This document shows, one piece after another, positions 47,908-60,128 of a stretch of 64,000 nucleotides of DNA. The stretch spans positions 15,624,001 to 15,688,000 of the forward strand of contig WHVY01000001.1 in NCBI GenBank assembly GCA_022266195.1. The letters are read 5' to 3'. Below the pieces are notes generated by a model, which was not told the DNA's origin, searched no databases, and was given only the letters and a program-made list of their open reading frames with translations. How positions within the stretch are numbered: position 1 is the stretch's first letter; each line of letters begins with the position of its first letter. The position numbers were made by a program, and so were the translations under genes. Source of the DNA: Tetranychus cinnabarinus. Taxonomy: Eukaryota; Arthropoda; Arachnida; Trombidiformes; Tetranychidae.

Positions 47908-48986
47908 ATGGAGTCTAAGCTTTTTGTGTTAGCTTTATCTATTTGCGTCTCATTTGCTTTTGTTTCAGGTAATTGATTAATTCACCATTCATTTGGAATA
48001 TTTTTTATCTTAATTTTATTTCATCATTTAATGAAATGATTTACTCAACCTTTTTTTACCTGTATTTAACAATTAACAGCTCAAAGAAGCAAAAATTGCG
48101 ATCAAACTTTGATCGAAGCTGACAAATGTTTGAAAAGACTTCTTTATGTTGGAGACTGGAATCTTACAATCATCAGAAATGAAGCTGATCTTGTTGCTCA
48201 CTGTCGGTAAGTTTTATTCATTTAATTATCAGTCTTTCGATTATTAATTTATTATTAATTTTGTCTTACAGGGATACAAAGAAAGATATGGCTTGTATCA
48301 AAAGGTATCAAAAATGCTTGAACAGTTTCCCTCGAGAAGTCTTTAATTTGATGTCTCGAAATGCTCGTCAACTCAACAAGGAGAGATGTGAAGATGCCAA
48401 AGGAAAAGCCGGTAAGTTTCATTAGCATACTAGATTATTTAAATCATCATCTTGAAATTTGAAGATTTATTTTAATCTATAAGTTTTACTATTACAATTA
48501 ACCGTCTCTTGAGCTATTTTATATTTTTTCTGATAAAATCATCTTTTTTATCTCTTAGAATTCTTGAAGCACATTAAATGTCTGGACAATTCAACCATCA
48601 GTGTTAATATGTGCATGGACAAAGTAATTGTCCTTCTTGATTATATTGCAAATAATATTAAAGGTGATCGTGATGCTATGCTTGGTTCAACATGCTGTGC
48701 TGTCCACTTGGGTTTAAGTTGTTTCACTGAAAAGGTTAATGAAAACTGTGCCAAGAAAACTGGTCCAGAAACCTCTGTCTATGTAACCGCTAAAGTTAAT
48801 CAAATGGTCGCTGATGTATTTGACTTAGCTTGTGCTAAAGTGCCCGATGTTGCCTCATGTGATAAATCTAATCCTGAATTGATGAAAACTTACCGCAGTA
48901 TAATCGCTCCATCCGCAAACATTAAACGTCAACAAATTTCACCATTGATTCCATTGATGAAGGTTGTCAAAAAGATTGAACTTTAA
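47908..48986 (+). CDS. secreted cysteine-rich protein, about 251 aa
   Basis: Exons 47908-47968, 48080-48206, 48272-48411 and 48559-48986, with phases 1, 2 and 1 in register, give 251 aa. The first exon is almost exactly a signal peptide (MESKLFVLALSICVSFAFVS). The mature chain has 14 cysteines spaced through amphipathic helices (NCDQTLIEADKCLKRL; DMACIKRYQKCL; STCCAVHLGLSC; NENCAKK), an even number suggesting seven disulfides. The all-helical, paired-Cys layout is reminiscent of arthropod hemolymph glycoproteins of the DUF1397 (27-kDa) type and of chelicerate DUF19-like secreted proteins, but I cannot place it firmly. A TATA box lies upstream and an AATAAA lies 128 bp after the stop. Confidence 0.88.
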
Positions 48987-50518
48987 ACTGAAAACTCAAC
49001 CTTGACATGATTTTTAATTGATTCCCTTTTTCACACTTTTTTACCAATCAACCCACCCTAAATCAATTTATTTGTGTCTATTTCACTCATGTATTGTATT
49101 GCAATTGATATTTAATAAAAATAATTACTTATAAGCAAACTTTACAAATACATCGTTTTCTCAGAGCTCATGGTAACAGGAATGTGTTCAACATTTGAGG
49201 ATTTTTATGAAAATTTTATAAAAGAACGAAATCAGTCCATCATTAAATTGCCACAGAACGAAATTTCAATGGACAACTAACTAAGGACAGGCTGAAGACT
49301 TACAGTATTTAGTTATCCAATAACATGAAAATTTCAGCTTCAATAATTCTCGAGTCAAGTTGAAATTGAAGTCAATATCAATTGGAACACAATCAAACCT
49401 AAATTGAAAAGAATTGAAAAAATGTAAAAAACTCAAAATAACAGTGACATTAAAACAATTATAGCGCAAGTTGATACAATTGATGTTGATTTTTAAACAA
49501 AACTACTATTTTTTATCCAGCTTTTTTAATGATAATATGATATTTTTTATTTTTAATGCTGGTTTCAATTTCATGTTATTAAAAGTGCAATACATTCAGG
49601 GTGCTATTAAAGTTGATAAATTTACCTTATAAATTATGGAGCAGTTTCGTGAGCCTGTCGTAAATATTATTCACTAAATGATTAAGTCTTAGAAGCTTTA
49701 CCTGTGCGATTCAACAACAACATAAGTTTTGGGCTTACATGATTGATTGTCTTATCCTTGATTTTACCTTAATTGTCCAATTTTCCAAGTGTTGACTTTG
49801 CAGCAAATTTAAAAGAGATTTACATTGTTTTAGTGTGTACATGTTAATAATACAAAGTGAAATTTCACTTCAATCATCTTCAAATCAACTTAAAATTTTC
49901 ACTCGACAATATCAAGTAAGTAAACAATCTTCAGTTGCAAATAATGCATAATTTAAGCTTTTAATTTCTCCAATATAGTTAAATGACAATTAGAACTGTC
50001 TTTTAACAATGCGAATCAGAACTGGAAGTTTGTTTGAAAAAGGTGCAATCATTAACCTCGACATGTGAATTGAATTACAAGATTGCCTGAGAAGAATAAT
50101 AAATCAAGTTATCAAATTGATTGAATTTCGATGATATGAAAACATCAATATTGCAATAATTTAACAAAAAGTTATAAACACAACAATCATGATTTGTCAA
50201 TGACAATTGTTAAACCTTAAGTTTGTTCAATCAAATTTGGGCGGATCCGATCTATTCCACTTGAGTCTAGGATCAGATATTTTAATACATCAGCTTTCTC
50301 GCCTAACCTAACCTAATCTAATTCAGTTCACCTGATTTAAGTTGATAATCTTTGATATTTGAGTGTTGATTCAGTTAGCTTTGATTTAAAGGGAGAAGAA
50401 ATTCATTGACGGATTCTTATATTCGTTCACTCTTTGACGATCTGATATTTTATTGATATATCGCTTGTACGCATAGGCCTTACCGATTGGATTTGTTGTC
50501 TATTGAACTTTGATTTAA
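48987..50518. other. intergenic
   Basis: About 1.5 kb, AT-rich. Contains the 3' UTR and poly(A) signal of the secreted-protein gene. Nothing else recognised. Confidence 0.5.
49114..49119 (+). promoter_or_regulatory. AATAAA poly(A) signal
   Basis: Lies 128 bp after the stop of the secreted 14-Cys protein gene. Confidence 0.55.
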
Positions 50519-51053
50519 ATGACGAGTTTTTGGGAACCTGCTGATGATTTTAAGGGTGAATTGAAGTTTGACAATGACTTCGAGCCCAGTGAACAATTCG
50601 AGCCAATGGCTGACAGGGTTGAATACTTGAACAAATTGGGTGAGTAACATTCAAAGCTTATTGTTTACCTTTTATAATGGTTCTGTTTTTATTCATTTTT
50701 TTCTTTTACTCATGCATTTAGAATCAAAATTAAAGAAAATAAAAGGTACTGGTCGTGAACCTTCCACCAAGGATATCTTAAACTGTTTAAATTCAGCCAA
50801 AGAAGATTTTGTATCCAAATTTCATTCACACGAGTCCAATAACTCTGACAGTCAGATATTGGAAGAACAGGAATCTCTAGGTTTTAATACTGGTAAATTG
50901 CTGACTGATTTGGAAAGAGTTGTTTTTCCTAATCGTTCAACAAATAACCCTGAAGAGCTAGAAAAGCTACTCAAATGTGACATCTTAGCAATACTGGCTG
51001 AAAGAGCAGCTAAATCAGATAAAACCGATGATGGAAAGCCTCAAGATGAGTGA
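50519..51053 (+). CDS. CCDC32: CCDC32-like AP2 assembly chaperone
   Basis: Exons 50519-50639 and 50722-51053 give 150 aa (human CCDC32 185 aa). CCDC32 binds partly assembled AP2 adaptor subunits and supports clathrin endocytosis. The diagnostic part spans the splice junction: VEYLNKLESKLKKIKGTGRE followed by PSTKDILNCLNSAKEDFVSK. It corresponds to the family's YL..LE.KL.RIKG....TSKDML..L..AK core. The N-terminus is acidic with aromatic residues (SFWEPADDFKGELKFDNDFE), as expected for a segment that docks on AP2. The C-terminus is Glu/Asn-rich and divergent. The intron is 82 bp, GT-AG, phase 1. AATAAA follows 17 bp after the stop. The match is good in the core, but the tail is not comparable. 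Confidence 0.78.
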
Positions 51054-52380
51054 CAACATATTGACGCTTAATAAAAGCAAGATCCATGTTCAAATCATCA
51101 AAAAATTTTCTCGGTCAACAATTACCCATGTAAATAAAAGCGCAACTCAATAGTTTGTTAATAGAAAAACCTTTTTTCATATTTTCGCAAATTTGTTTTG
51201 TGATTTTTTTCTCGCAAAAATGTGAATAAAAAACTAGACATCGTAGCTAGTCAACATTTTCAATTATCAAACATTTAGTTTTTAATAAATTTGAATGTTT
51301 ACTCAGGGATTGCTGAACTTGAAAAAACTGGTTGGTTGTGATGACTGGTGATTGGCAACTTCACAAGTCCGACCAACAATATTTTACTCATTCAACGAAC
51401 GTCTCAATTTTCCTTGAATTTTCTCATTCTTGTCTAGTGATCTTTAATTTTTTGTTTGACAAATTACACCATTTTCAGTTTATCACCATATGACTACTAT
51501 CATCATGTTTCAATGTTTGTTTGAATCTACCATTGGATCTTTGGTAAACACGATTTTCAGTGTTTATACAATTAGATTGAAAAATGTTTATTATTGAACT
51601 TAAAGAATTTCTTGTTCCCATAACCGATCCAACCTCTGAAATCTAAACCCGAAAACTCCATCAAATCCGTTTTTTAATGATACGTCAAATGGTTATCTAG
51701 GATTATGAGTTGAATTTGAAGCTTTATTTTGTAAATCACAGGATAGTTCTTGTTGTTAAATCCAAAACCTAACTAAATGATATGAATTTAAATAGCAAAT
51801 AGTCAAATTTTATTAGCTTTGAATGATTTAACATCTCACTGTGACAGATAGCAACAATGCCTGATCTTACAAGTCAGTCATAATGCAAGTCTTACACATT
51901 GTTTCATTAACTTTAGTGTGTGAGCTAAATTTTCATAATTTCGTGATTAATTTTGTTTCAAGTTTCTTATTAGTTAGACGTTTCTTCGTCTTGACCAAAT
52001 GTTTTTAGGTGCCTTGCTTTTAGGTGCAAAGAGTGCTTATCAGTTAGATCAAAATTAAGCTTGAAATCATTTTTTCATGAACAGTTTCCTTGAAACAAAG
52101 AAAAGATCACTCTTTGTCAGATTATCCAAGTTGAAACTGATAACTAAATTGACTATTTCATGTGTAGCATTCAATAAGCACCTATTGTTTTTATCCTGAT
52201 AGAATAATCTATGAACTCTATGGAAGAAATAATGAAGAAAGTGGTTCTGGTTAATAAACAATGCTGATAAATTTTTATCTCTAGTAACTGTAATGCACAA
52301 TTTATAACCAGTATTTATGCATCACCAGTCTAGAAGGAAACATCGTCATCAGCAACTATTCAACTTTTCAGATTAAAGTT
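51054..52380. other. intergenic
   Basis: About 1.3 kb, AT-rich, between two + strand genes. A minus-strand frame at 52.07-52.3 kb is not supported. Confidence 0.45.
51070..51075 (+). promoter_or_regulatory. AATAAA poly(A) signal of the CCDC32-like gene
   Basis: Begins 17 bp after the stop codon, implying a very short 3' UTR. Confidence 0.6.
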
Positions 52381-52996
52381 ATGAATTATTTATTATTGAA
52401 TGTGTTTGGGACAATTTCATTATTTCAATTAATCGATGGTCGGACCATAACATCTGCAATCAACGATACTATAGTGGAGTTTGATTGCTCATCTCCGAAT
52501 GTAACTTTAAGTGAACTTCGCACAGCAATTTGTGGTAAGTAAATTTTCATTTATCTCAATTGCTAGGAATTAAATTCTCGGTTTGATTTTAAAATTGAAG
52601 GTAGCCATGTTGGTGCGATCAACATTGACGAGAAGGAAACAAACAAAAAATGTAAGTCATCATCATCAATAAATTGTTTACATTATTGTTAACGATTGTC
52701 TTTAAATCTTCCCCTCAGTCATTCCTATTGCTATTGTTGCATTGCTAATCGGGATAATTATCTGTGGTACAATTTATCTAACATTTTATTTAAAGAGGAA
52801 AAAGTCTGCCAATGGAAAGGTTGAGAGTCAAGAACAAAGCAAACCCATCGAAGAGCTAAAGATTCATGAAATCAAAAGTGACGCCAATAAAAAAACAGTG
52901 ACTAATGAGACGAAAGATAATGGCAAAGATCAGCCATTTTATTCACAATCCATTGTACCAGATGATCAGCTAGATGAGGTTTCATTGAGTGATTGA
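52381..52996 (+). CDS. small type I membrane protein, unrecognised
   Basis: Exons 52381-52534, 52601-52651 and 52719-52996 (phases 1 and 1, GT-AG) give 160 aa. A signal-peptide-like start (MNYLLLNVFGTISLFQLIDG) is followed by a short ectodomain of about 55 residues with two cysteines and one N-glycosylation site (SPNVTLSE). Then comes a membrane helix (about 71-92, IAIVALLIGIIICGTIYLTF), a stop-transfer KRKK and a cytoplasmic tail of about 65 residues rich in Lys/Glu/Asp/Ser with an acidic end (DDQLDEVSLSD). No family recognised. The architecture suggests a receptor-like or adhesion-like stub. Exon structure and AATAAA about 200 bp downstream support a real gene. Confidence 0.75.
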
Positions 52997-53843
52997 TAAC
53001 CATCGAAAATTTTTTGACCTGGAATCACTTTTTGGCTGCTCAGACTTGCAGATGATGTTCATTCAAATTTTAAGCTATTAAAGATGGTCAAATGCTTATG
53101 GTCACTTCATGCCACAAAATGGATAATCGTTATCAACTTTTCATTGTTATTGATTCCTGACTCTGAAAAAACTGGAAAATCTAAGAATCATATATTTCAA
53201 TAAAATCTTGATGTTTTATCTTCAGATTTAGTTGGTTATCGATTCACCTTTGACTCTATTCCTATTTTTCAAGTAAGGTTTAAAATGAGTTGATCAGAAC
53301 CATTTGAATATGTTTAAAATTTAATTTTAAAGACAGTGTTAGATGAAATTGTAGTATTTTTAATTGAATAGAATTGGCTTAAACTCGTAATTAACCTGTG
53401 CACTTGATTTGTATGGGTTGCGATATTTTATTTTAAAGAAATGAATCAATCAGATTTGGGTTCTTTGTTACTTATTTACGGAACAGGGAAATCAGACAAC
53501 TTTGTGTAAAATAAGATTATCGTAAACACTTACAATGAACTGAAAGGATCTTTAACAATTAACGAGCCTTAACGAGATGTAAATTAAACAAAAGTGAAAT
53601 AAACAAAATATTAGATGCACACGAGTTGTTATCAATTTCATAACAACTTAATTACTATTAATAACTATTAAAATGAAAAGTACGTAACGCTTTAATCGCT
53701 TCAATGCGAGACATGTTAAGAGAGTTTGATGAAATTTGTTATCATTTTGATTAGTTGCTGCCTTTTTCAAATTGTAATCTAGTTTGATGAATGTTGAATC
53801 AATCTATGCTCATGTTGATGTTAATATGAACATCGATTGATAA
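52997..53843. other. intergenic
   Basis: About 850 bp, AT-rich, with the 3' UTR (AATAAA at 53199-53204) of the upstream gene and the promoter of the downstream repeat-protein gene. Nothing else seen. Confidence 0.45.
53199..53204 (+). promoter_or_regulatory. AATAAA poly(A) signal
   Basis: About 200 bp after the stop of the small type I membrane-protein gene. Confidence 0.5.
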
Positions 53844-54920
53844 ATGCTTCCTAACAGGCAATCGAAACCTTTATTGCCTATTTTGGCTTTATTAATGTTG
53901 TTTTGTGCTTCAGCGGGACTATTATTTAACAAAGGTTCGTTCTCAGGCTGTAAGTCATCTATGCGAAATACATTATCGATGGATCAAAAGGCCATTCCAG
54001 TGAGAATAGTTCAACCAAAAGCTTCTTTTCGAATGATCAAGAGACCCAGAGCGGCTGTAGCAACACCACCATCGGGATGTAGTTCAGCCACTCAAACGAG
54101 TTGCCCGTGTTCAGCTCCTGCAACATGTGGATGCAATACACCAGCGTCAATGTCAGTGAACATGATTCCAGCGCCATCACCAGTATCAGTTTCTGTTCCA
54201 ACTCCAATGGCATGGAATAATCAGCCAACGTTAACAATGATAACAAATTCTGGAAGTTGGTCAATGACTTTACCTTCATCCGTACCTGCACCTGCACCGG
54301 CTCCAGTTCCAGCTCCAGTGCCAGCACATGCACCAGCAGCCGCCCCAGTTCAAATGATAACAATGCCACCGATGAGCTCAGGATGGGGACCAGCAACCGC
54401 CCCTGCTCCTGCTCCAGTGGCAACATTGCCAATAATGGCCACTGGCTGGCAATCAATGCCTGCTCAAATCCAAGCACCAGTGGCGATGCCAACAATGGGA
54501 TGGTCAATGCCTGTTCAATCACCAGCTCCAACACCGATTTCTGCACCAATAATGATGGGCTGGGCACCAATGCCTGCTCCTGCACCAGCCCCTGCACCAG
54601 TCCCAGCACCGATACCCGCAATCATGATGGGTTGGGCTCCGGCACCAGCACCAGCACCACCTCCAATGATCGCTCCCTCCATGGGCTGGGGACCAGCTCC
54701 TTCCCCATCTCCAATGATCGCCCCTTCGATGGGTTGGGGTCCTCCTGCACCAACAATGATGATGGTTCCAGTGTCCAATCCTAGTCCATCTGGTTGGGGA
54801 TCGAAAGGTAATTCCAAATGTGGATCAAATTCCGATTGTGGGTCACAACAACAAGTACTTTACATAGTTGTAGAGGAACAGACAATGACACCAATGATGA
54901 TGAAGGATAGCTGGGATTAA
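53844..54920 (+). CDS. secreted Ala/Pro/Met/Trp repeat protein
   Basis: Intronless, 358 aa. The N-terminus has a hydrophobic signal or anchor (about 9-28, PLLPILALLMLFCASAGLLF). A basic stretch (RMIKRPRAA) and a Cys cluster (SGCSSATQTSCPCSAPATCG) follow. Residues about 105-325 are low complexity: runs of Ala-Pro pairs (PAPAPAPVPAPVPA) punctuated by Met-rich Gly-Trp units such as MGWGPAP, MMGWAP and TGWQSMP. The C-terminus has a second Cys patch (KCGSNSDCGS) and a polar VVEEQTMTPMMMKDSWD. Composition suggests an extracellular structural protein (cuticle, eggshell, silk or adhesive), but no named family fits and this is inference. AATAAA lies about 22 bp after the stop. ORFs in other frames are by-products of the repeat. 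Confidence 0.8.
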   Translation: MLPNRQSKPLLPILALLMLFCASAGLLFNKGSFSGCKSSMRNTLSMDQKAIPVRIVQPKASFRMIKRPRAAVATPPSGCSSATQTSCPCSAPATCGCNTPASMSVNMIPAPSPVSVSVPTPMAWNNQPTLTMITNSGSWSMTLPSSVPAPAPAPVPAPVPAHAPAAAPVQMITMPPMSSGWGPATAPAPAPVATLPIMATGWQSMPAQIQAPVAMPTMGWSMPVQSPAPTPISAPIMMGWAPMPAPAPAPAPVPAPIPAIMMGWAPAPAPAPPPMIAPSMGWGPAPSPSPMIAPSMGWGPPAPTMMMVPVSNPSPSGWGSKGNSKCGSNSDCGSQQQVLYIVVEEQTMTPMMMKDSWD

Positions 54921-56436
54921 TTATCAAAATTTTAAAATGTAAAATAAATTTACTCCAATGCTTAACTTAGACGATATCGTTAATTTATTGTTGTTAAACT
55001 ATCTGGTCAACATTTCGAAAAAATTTTTTATAGAATGTCATCTTAAAGATAACAAATGTCACTTCCATAATCTTCCGGTTATCTAATTTTGTCGAATCAA
55101 ACTAAAACTTGTAGAATGAAATTTGCTGAATGAATGAATCACTCATGAATTTTTAAATGTTAATACTCCTCAACTTATTTTCAGTTCTTTCATGTACATC
55201 GAAAGTTTGCTCTCTATTTCCTTTTTTATTGTGTGTTCCAGTACTCTTTGTGATAAATGTTCAACAAATTGATCAACTTTTAATTGTCTCTAAATTTTTA
55301 ACGTTAATAAACTTCTAACGTTTAATGATTAACGTTGGTAACTCCTTTCCTGTAACTATTGATAAACTATTCCAGAATTTTATGCGTCGATAACAGTGTC
55401 TATCTACTTGTGTCTTCCAACTAGACAATATTATGACCATTTAATTGACTTGATTTGATTGAATCTTGACTAAAATGAGTTTTCTTGAATCCTAATCTGA
55501 AACTTTGTTTTCATGTCTTTTTAGATTTTATACACAAGATGGCGGTATAAGCGATTTTTTCTTTCAATTTTCATTTTACAGGATGTTCCCTGGAAGCTGT
55601 CTGCCATTTTATTTGTTAGCAACAAGGAGTTAATTGATCTGTTTTATTTATTTCAATTTAAATTGTCTATTTTCTTCAAATTGATATAATTTATAAGTTG
55701 AAATTATCTTCTGACTAATTCAAGCTCCGAAGAATGACACCAATCACGCTAATCATTCTCTGATCATCAAAGATGCCAATAAGTACGATGATACAACTAT
55801 TTTAGAGTTAGAAAATTGATGAAACTTGATTACGTTTATTTATATTACAAGACATTGTGCTTTCACTTTTGTGATGTCGCCTTGAATCAAAGCAATAACT
55901 CATTAGACAGTGATACTCTTCAGCCTCTTATATACTCACAATATACTCGTTTTCATCCCTGATTTATTTTGGAATTGCTCTGTTTCAACATGATATCAAC
56001 ATATCTATCATCTTTAGCATGATTTATTTTCCATGAGTCAGTTTTCATCGCAATCGCCTTTTATTGTTATTAGGTGAGTTTTCTTATTGAGAAAAGGGTG
56101 GATGGCCCATTTTTTATTTTCTGTAACACTCCTGATTCATTGATTTTTCTCATTTATTTATATTCTTCAACATTCTCGTCCAGATTTAATGATTCTATTG
56201 TTTTGTTGTTTTCTCTCCTGACTAGTTACCACTCGAGTAAAAAAGTATTCCAAATATAAACAGTTGGCAGTTAGCCGTCCAAAAACCTTTATCTTTTTAA
56301 GGTTTTCTTGGCAGCTTTAACGGTAACCAAAAGACTTGATGATAATTCATAAATAGTTGATAACTTCTCTTCTCAAACTAAATACAAACACTTTTGTTGC
56401 TGCTGCGTGACAAAACAATTCATTTGGTGATGCACA
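54921..56436. other. intergenic
   Basis: About 1.5 kb, AT-rich. Could include an untranslated first exon of the M28 peptidase gene. No coding feature recognised. Confidence 0.45.
54943..54948 (+). promoter_or_regulatory. AATAAA poly(A) signal of the repeat-protein gene
   Basis: Lies 22 bp after the stop codon. Confidence 0.6.
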
Positions 56437-59268
56437 ATGGCTGCTGCTTACAGACCTTACAAAGACGAAGACAGCTTTGATAATTTGAATGCTCTAGATG
56501 ATGATGGGTTAAATTGGCCGGACAATGAACCTGCGTCTCTTCAAATTTATGAGCGAACCACTGAAGATTTACCATTTCCAAGCAATCGTCGATATTTGAT
56601 AGCATGTCTTGGGCTAGCTATTATGTCAATGTTTATCGGATTAATGATTGGTTATTTTGCTCATTCTTCTCATGATGAGTGTATACCCAATTACGTTGTT
56701 TCTCTTCACTCAGTGCGACAAGAAGACCCTACAATCAGTTCTAAGCTGTTAAATTCAATTGATGTTGCTAATTTAGAGAGTTTGGTTCGTGAATTCAGCA
56801 AAGAGCCTAGAGTACCCGGTTCTGTTAGGGATCAATACTTGGTTTCATTTATACAGAAATACTTTTTGGACGCATCATTCGACAAAGTCTCAATTCTCAA
56901 CTATACTGCTCTTCTCTCGTTACCAGATGAAATAAATCCAAATCTAATTCAAATAATTAATGAAGATACCAAACAAGTTGTTTTCAATTCTAGTGAAGGC
57001 TTGAAATTGGACCCTAAACAAATTCATCCTTTCAGTGCCTATTCTCCAAATATTGACCTTCAGGTATTCATTAGAACAACATGTATTACAATACTTATTA
57101 TAACCAAAACTAGAACTTATTATAAATCTATTCTCTTTTTCATTATCAGGGGGACTTGGTTTATGTAAATAATGGACATCCCGACGATTATCGTTTACTC
57201 GTTGATAAATACTCAATTGACTTTAAAGGAAAAATTATTTTAGTTAAGCTTGGTGAGTTACCGTTGGATCAAGTTGTCCACACAGCCAAGTTCCATGCCG
57301 TCGCAGCTATAATCTTTTTCCCAGATCATAAATTTTTTGAAGTCAATCATTCGGCATTTAAGTTTCCCAGTGATGCAATTAAATGGGAGTCTGCTCTTTG
57401 GGCCGAGTTTGGGGATCCTTTGTCTCCAAACTATCCGTCAACAGCATATGCTTATAGAGAGAATCTAGGCTCGCATAAAAATACACTTGCTAAAATTTCT
57501 GCTCAACCCATTAGTAGTGACCAAGCAATGAGGCTCATTCATCTTTTAGGTGGTCATAAATCACCTCCAGAATGGAATTCAGGATCGAATTTTTCACACG
57601 CAATCGGACCAGGATTTAATAACAGTAATCTCAAAATTAGAATCAAAGTGAATAATCATCTGAAAAACGAAACTATTTCCAACGTATTTGGTTACATTAA
57701 AGGTCGCGTGGAACCTGATAGATATATTCTCATCGGTAGTCATCGTGATTCTCTTACAAAAGGAGCAATGGACGCAGCCAGTGGAACTGGTGTCATGCTA
57801 GAGGTTGCTCGGGCTTTTGGAGAACTTCTGAAGAAAGGTTGGAGGCCAAGAAGGACAATAATTTTCTGTAGTTGGGGAGCCGAAGAGTTTAATTTGCAAG
57901 GTTCTACTGAATGGTTAGAAGATAAATATAAACTTCTCCACGCTCGAGGTATTGCGTATATCAACGCAGACACTGTTGTCTCAGGTAACGATTCACTGAG
58001 AGTGTTTGCCTCCCCTCTTCTCCACCATGCAATTCTCAATGCCACCAAAATGGTATCCAATCCAGATAAAGATGATTCTCAACATAAAACAGTATTTGAA
58101 AAATGGTTCGCAACATTTCCTTATGTTCGTAATGACACTATTGTCAAACAATCTGGATTTATCCAGAAAAATTCTTATGAAATGGATCTCTTTTATGGGG
58201 ATCAAGATATTTTTGCTGATCTACTTACAAAAGAGGAAACTTTGGCTCATCTCAATCATGTTAACTCTACTTACCTCATTTCATACATTGAAGGTGTCAT
58301 TTCACATCGACAACCACAAATACTTCCCATCCAAGGGCGTTCAGTGTATGCAGCATTTACCACTTTTTTAGGAATACCATCAATGGATTTAAGTTATGTT
58401 TCATCTAATCAAAACTCTGAGGCAAAATCTCTATCAGCATACAGTCTGATTCATACTCAATATGACACTTTCGATCTCTTCAAAACATCGATTGATCCTG
58501 ATTTCAAATATCATAAAGCAATGGCACAAATTTATGCCGAAGTTTTGCGAGATTTCTCAGAATCGTTGTTCATTCCCTTTAATTTATTTCATTACGTCCA
58601 ATTTTTACAAAACGTCCAACTTAAAATATATTATCAAGCACAGCATCTTTTCCCTAAAGGAGGCTTAGACACCGGTAAGATTGAAGTTTTAAAATAATGT
58701 TTAAAACGTATTTTTACTAACACATGCTTGTTCTTTCAGATGTACTCAGTTCAGCTATTCATAATTTCACTGATTCTGTTTACAATTTTCATCTACGTCA
58801 AGGATCAATAGATTTCTCCGAGTAAGTTGACTTTATAAACTTTTTTGACTTAAAATTTGGTATATATTTAATGATTAAACCAGATTTTAATTTACACTTT
58901 ATTATGGTTGAATTTATAATTCTAACTAATTATTAACTCTTCTAAATTTTTACTCTTCTAGTCCAATGGCAATAAGGACAATAAACGATCAACTTATTCT
59001 ACTAGAAAGAGTCTTTCTCGATCCTGTTCAACTTTACATGGTTAACAATATTCATTTAATCCAAAACCCAGAAGGACTATACTCAGGAGAGAATGAAACT
59101 CTGGTTGGACTAATCAACTCACTTTATCAGATCTTCAGCAATCCGCATAATTTAGACGCAGAGGGGAATAATTTACCCACTATTTTAGAGCGCGGGTTGA
59201 AGCCTCGGCTTTCTATTCTAGTCCATGCTATTCAGAATGCTGCCGACATCATTAACAGCGTAGTCTGA
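56437..59268 (+). CDS. glutamate carboxypeptidase II-like M28 metallopeptidase (type II membrane)
   Basis: Exons 56437-57063, 57150-58674, 58740-58821 and 58962-59268 give 846 aa (human FOLH1 750). The order is a 52-residue cytoplasmic tail, a membrane helix at about 53-75 (CLGLAIMSMFIGLMIGYFAH), protease-associated and M28 domains, and a transferrin-receptor-like dimerisation domain (MNDQL-type NDQLILLERVFLDP). All five zinc ligands of the family and the catalytic Glu are present: His407 (IGSHRDS), Asp417 (GAMDAASGTG), Glu454/Glu455 (SWGAEEFNLQGSTEW), Asp483 (AYINADT) and His644 (LIHTQYDTF). It should therefore be an active di-zinc exopeptidase on the cell surface. It has about 60 extra residues before His644, and the glutamate-pocket residues are not conserved, so substrate preference probably differs from GCPII. 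Confidence 0.94.
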
Positions 59269-60128
59269 GAAACAAATTACAATTGCTTACAATTGTGCGT
59301 TCTCCTGATATCGTTTTCAAAAAGACTGAATCAACTAAGATGAAACGATTTCTGTTCTGGTGATATTGACTTCAAATATTTTAGAAAACATGAGATTTTA
59401 ATATAAGATTTTATTATAAGATTTACTTGGGATATCAAATTGTTGATGCTCGAACTAATTAGAATCTCCAAGCGCTTTAATCCAAAGAATTCCATCCGTA
59501 ATCTCAGATTGTACAAAATGAATTTTGTGAATGTGAAAAGAAATAACCGATTTGTTGATAATTTGCTAATAATTTGACTAAACATTTTCTTAGCGCTTGC
59601 AACCAAAAGATAACTTAATCGGTTTTAAATTATTTTCATTTCCCCTCTTCGTTTATAGTATTAACCAGTGTTATGTAATCATTACCTTTTAATGTTTCCT
59701 TTCAAAGCTTGATTGTAGGAAGTGTTAATTTATAGAAATTTCATTTAAGATTCTTTTTCATGAGTAGAAACAAGCTCAGAAAAATGCCTATGTTTACATT
59801 ATCATCATCATTATTGTTTGGATTGTTGATGGTTATGCTAATGGAAGCTACTTTAACTGTTGAACTCAAATGTACATTCATATGTATACAAAATTTGCTT
59901 GAAATATTCATGGTTCTTTCACTTTTGGAAATTCTCTGATCTATTGAGTCTTCAAACGATAGTAACCAGAGTTAGTCAGAGTCCAGTGTGACAATCTGAA
60001 TCTTAGCTAAAATTTATTATAAGAAAACGACTGACGCTATAAAATAAATTGAATCTAAATGAACGAGCTTCAATTTACCATCGAATGCTGAAATAAATGA
60101 ACAATAATCTGATTAATTTGAATTGTGT
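59269..60128. other. intergenic, convergent gene ends
   Basis: About 860 bp between two converging genes, AT-rich. No feature beyond probable 3' UTRs. Confidence 0.45.

Noticed and set aside
54037..54817. Other-frame ORFs over the Ala/Pro repeat gene (minus 54037-54621 and 54515-54817, plus 54257-54784)
   Set aside because: The repeat keeps several frames open by composition. Only the 53844-54920 frame has a signal peptide and Cys patches.
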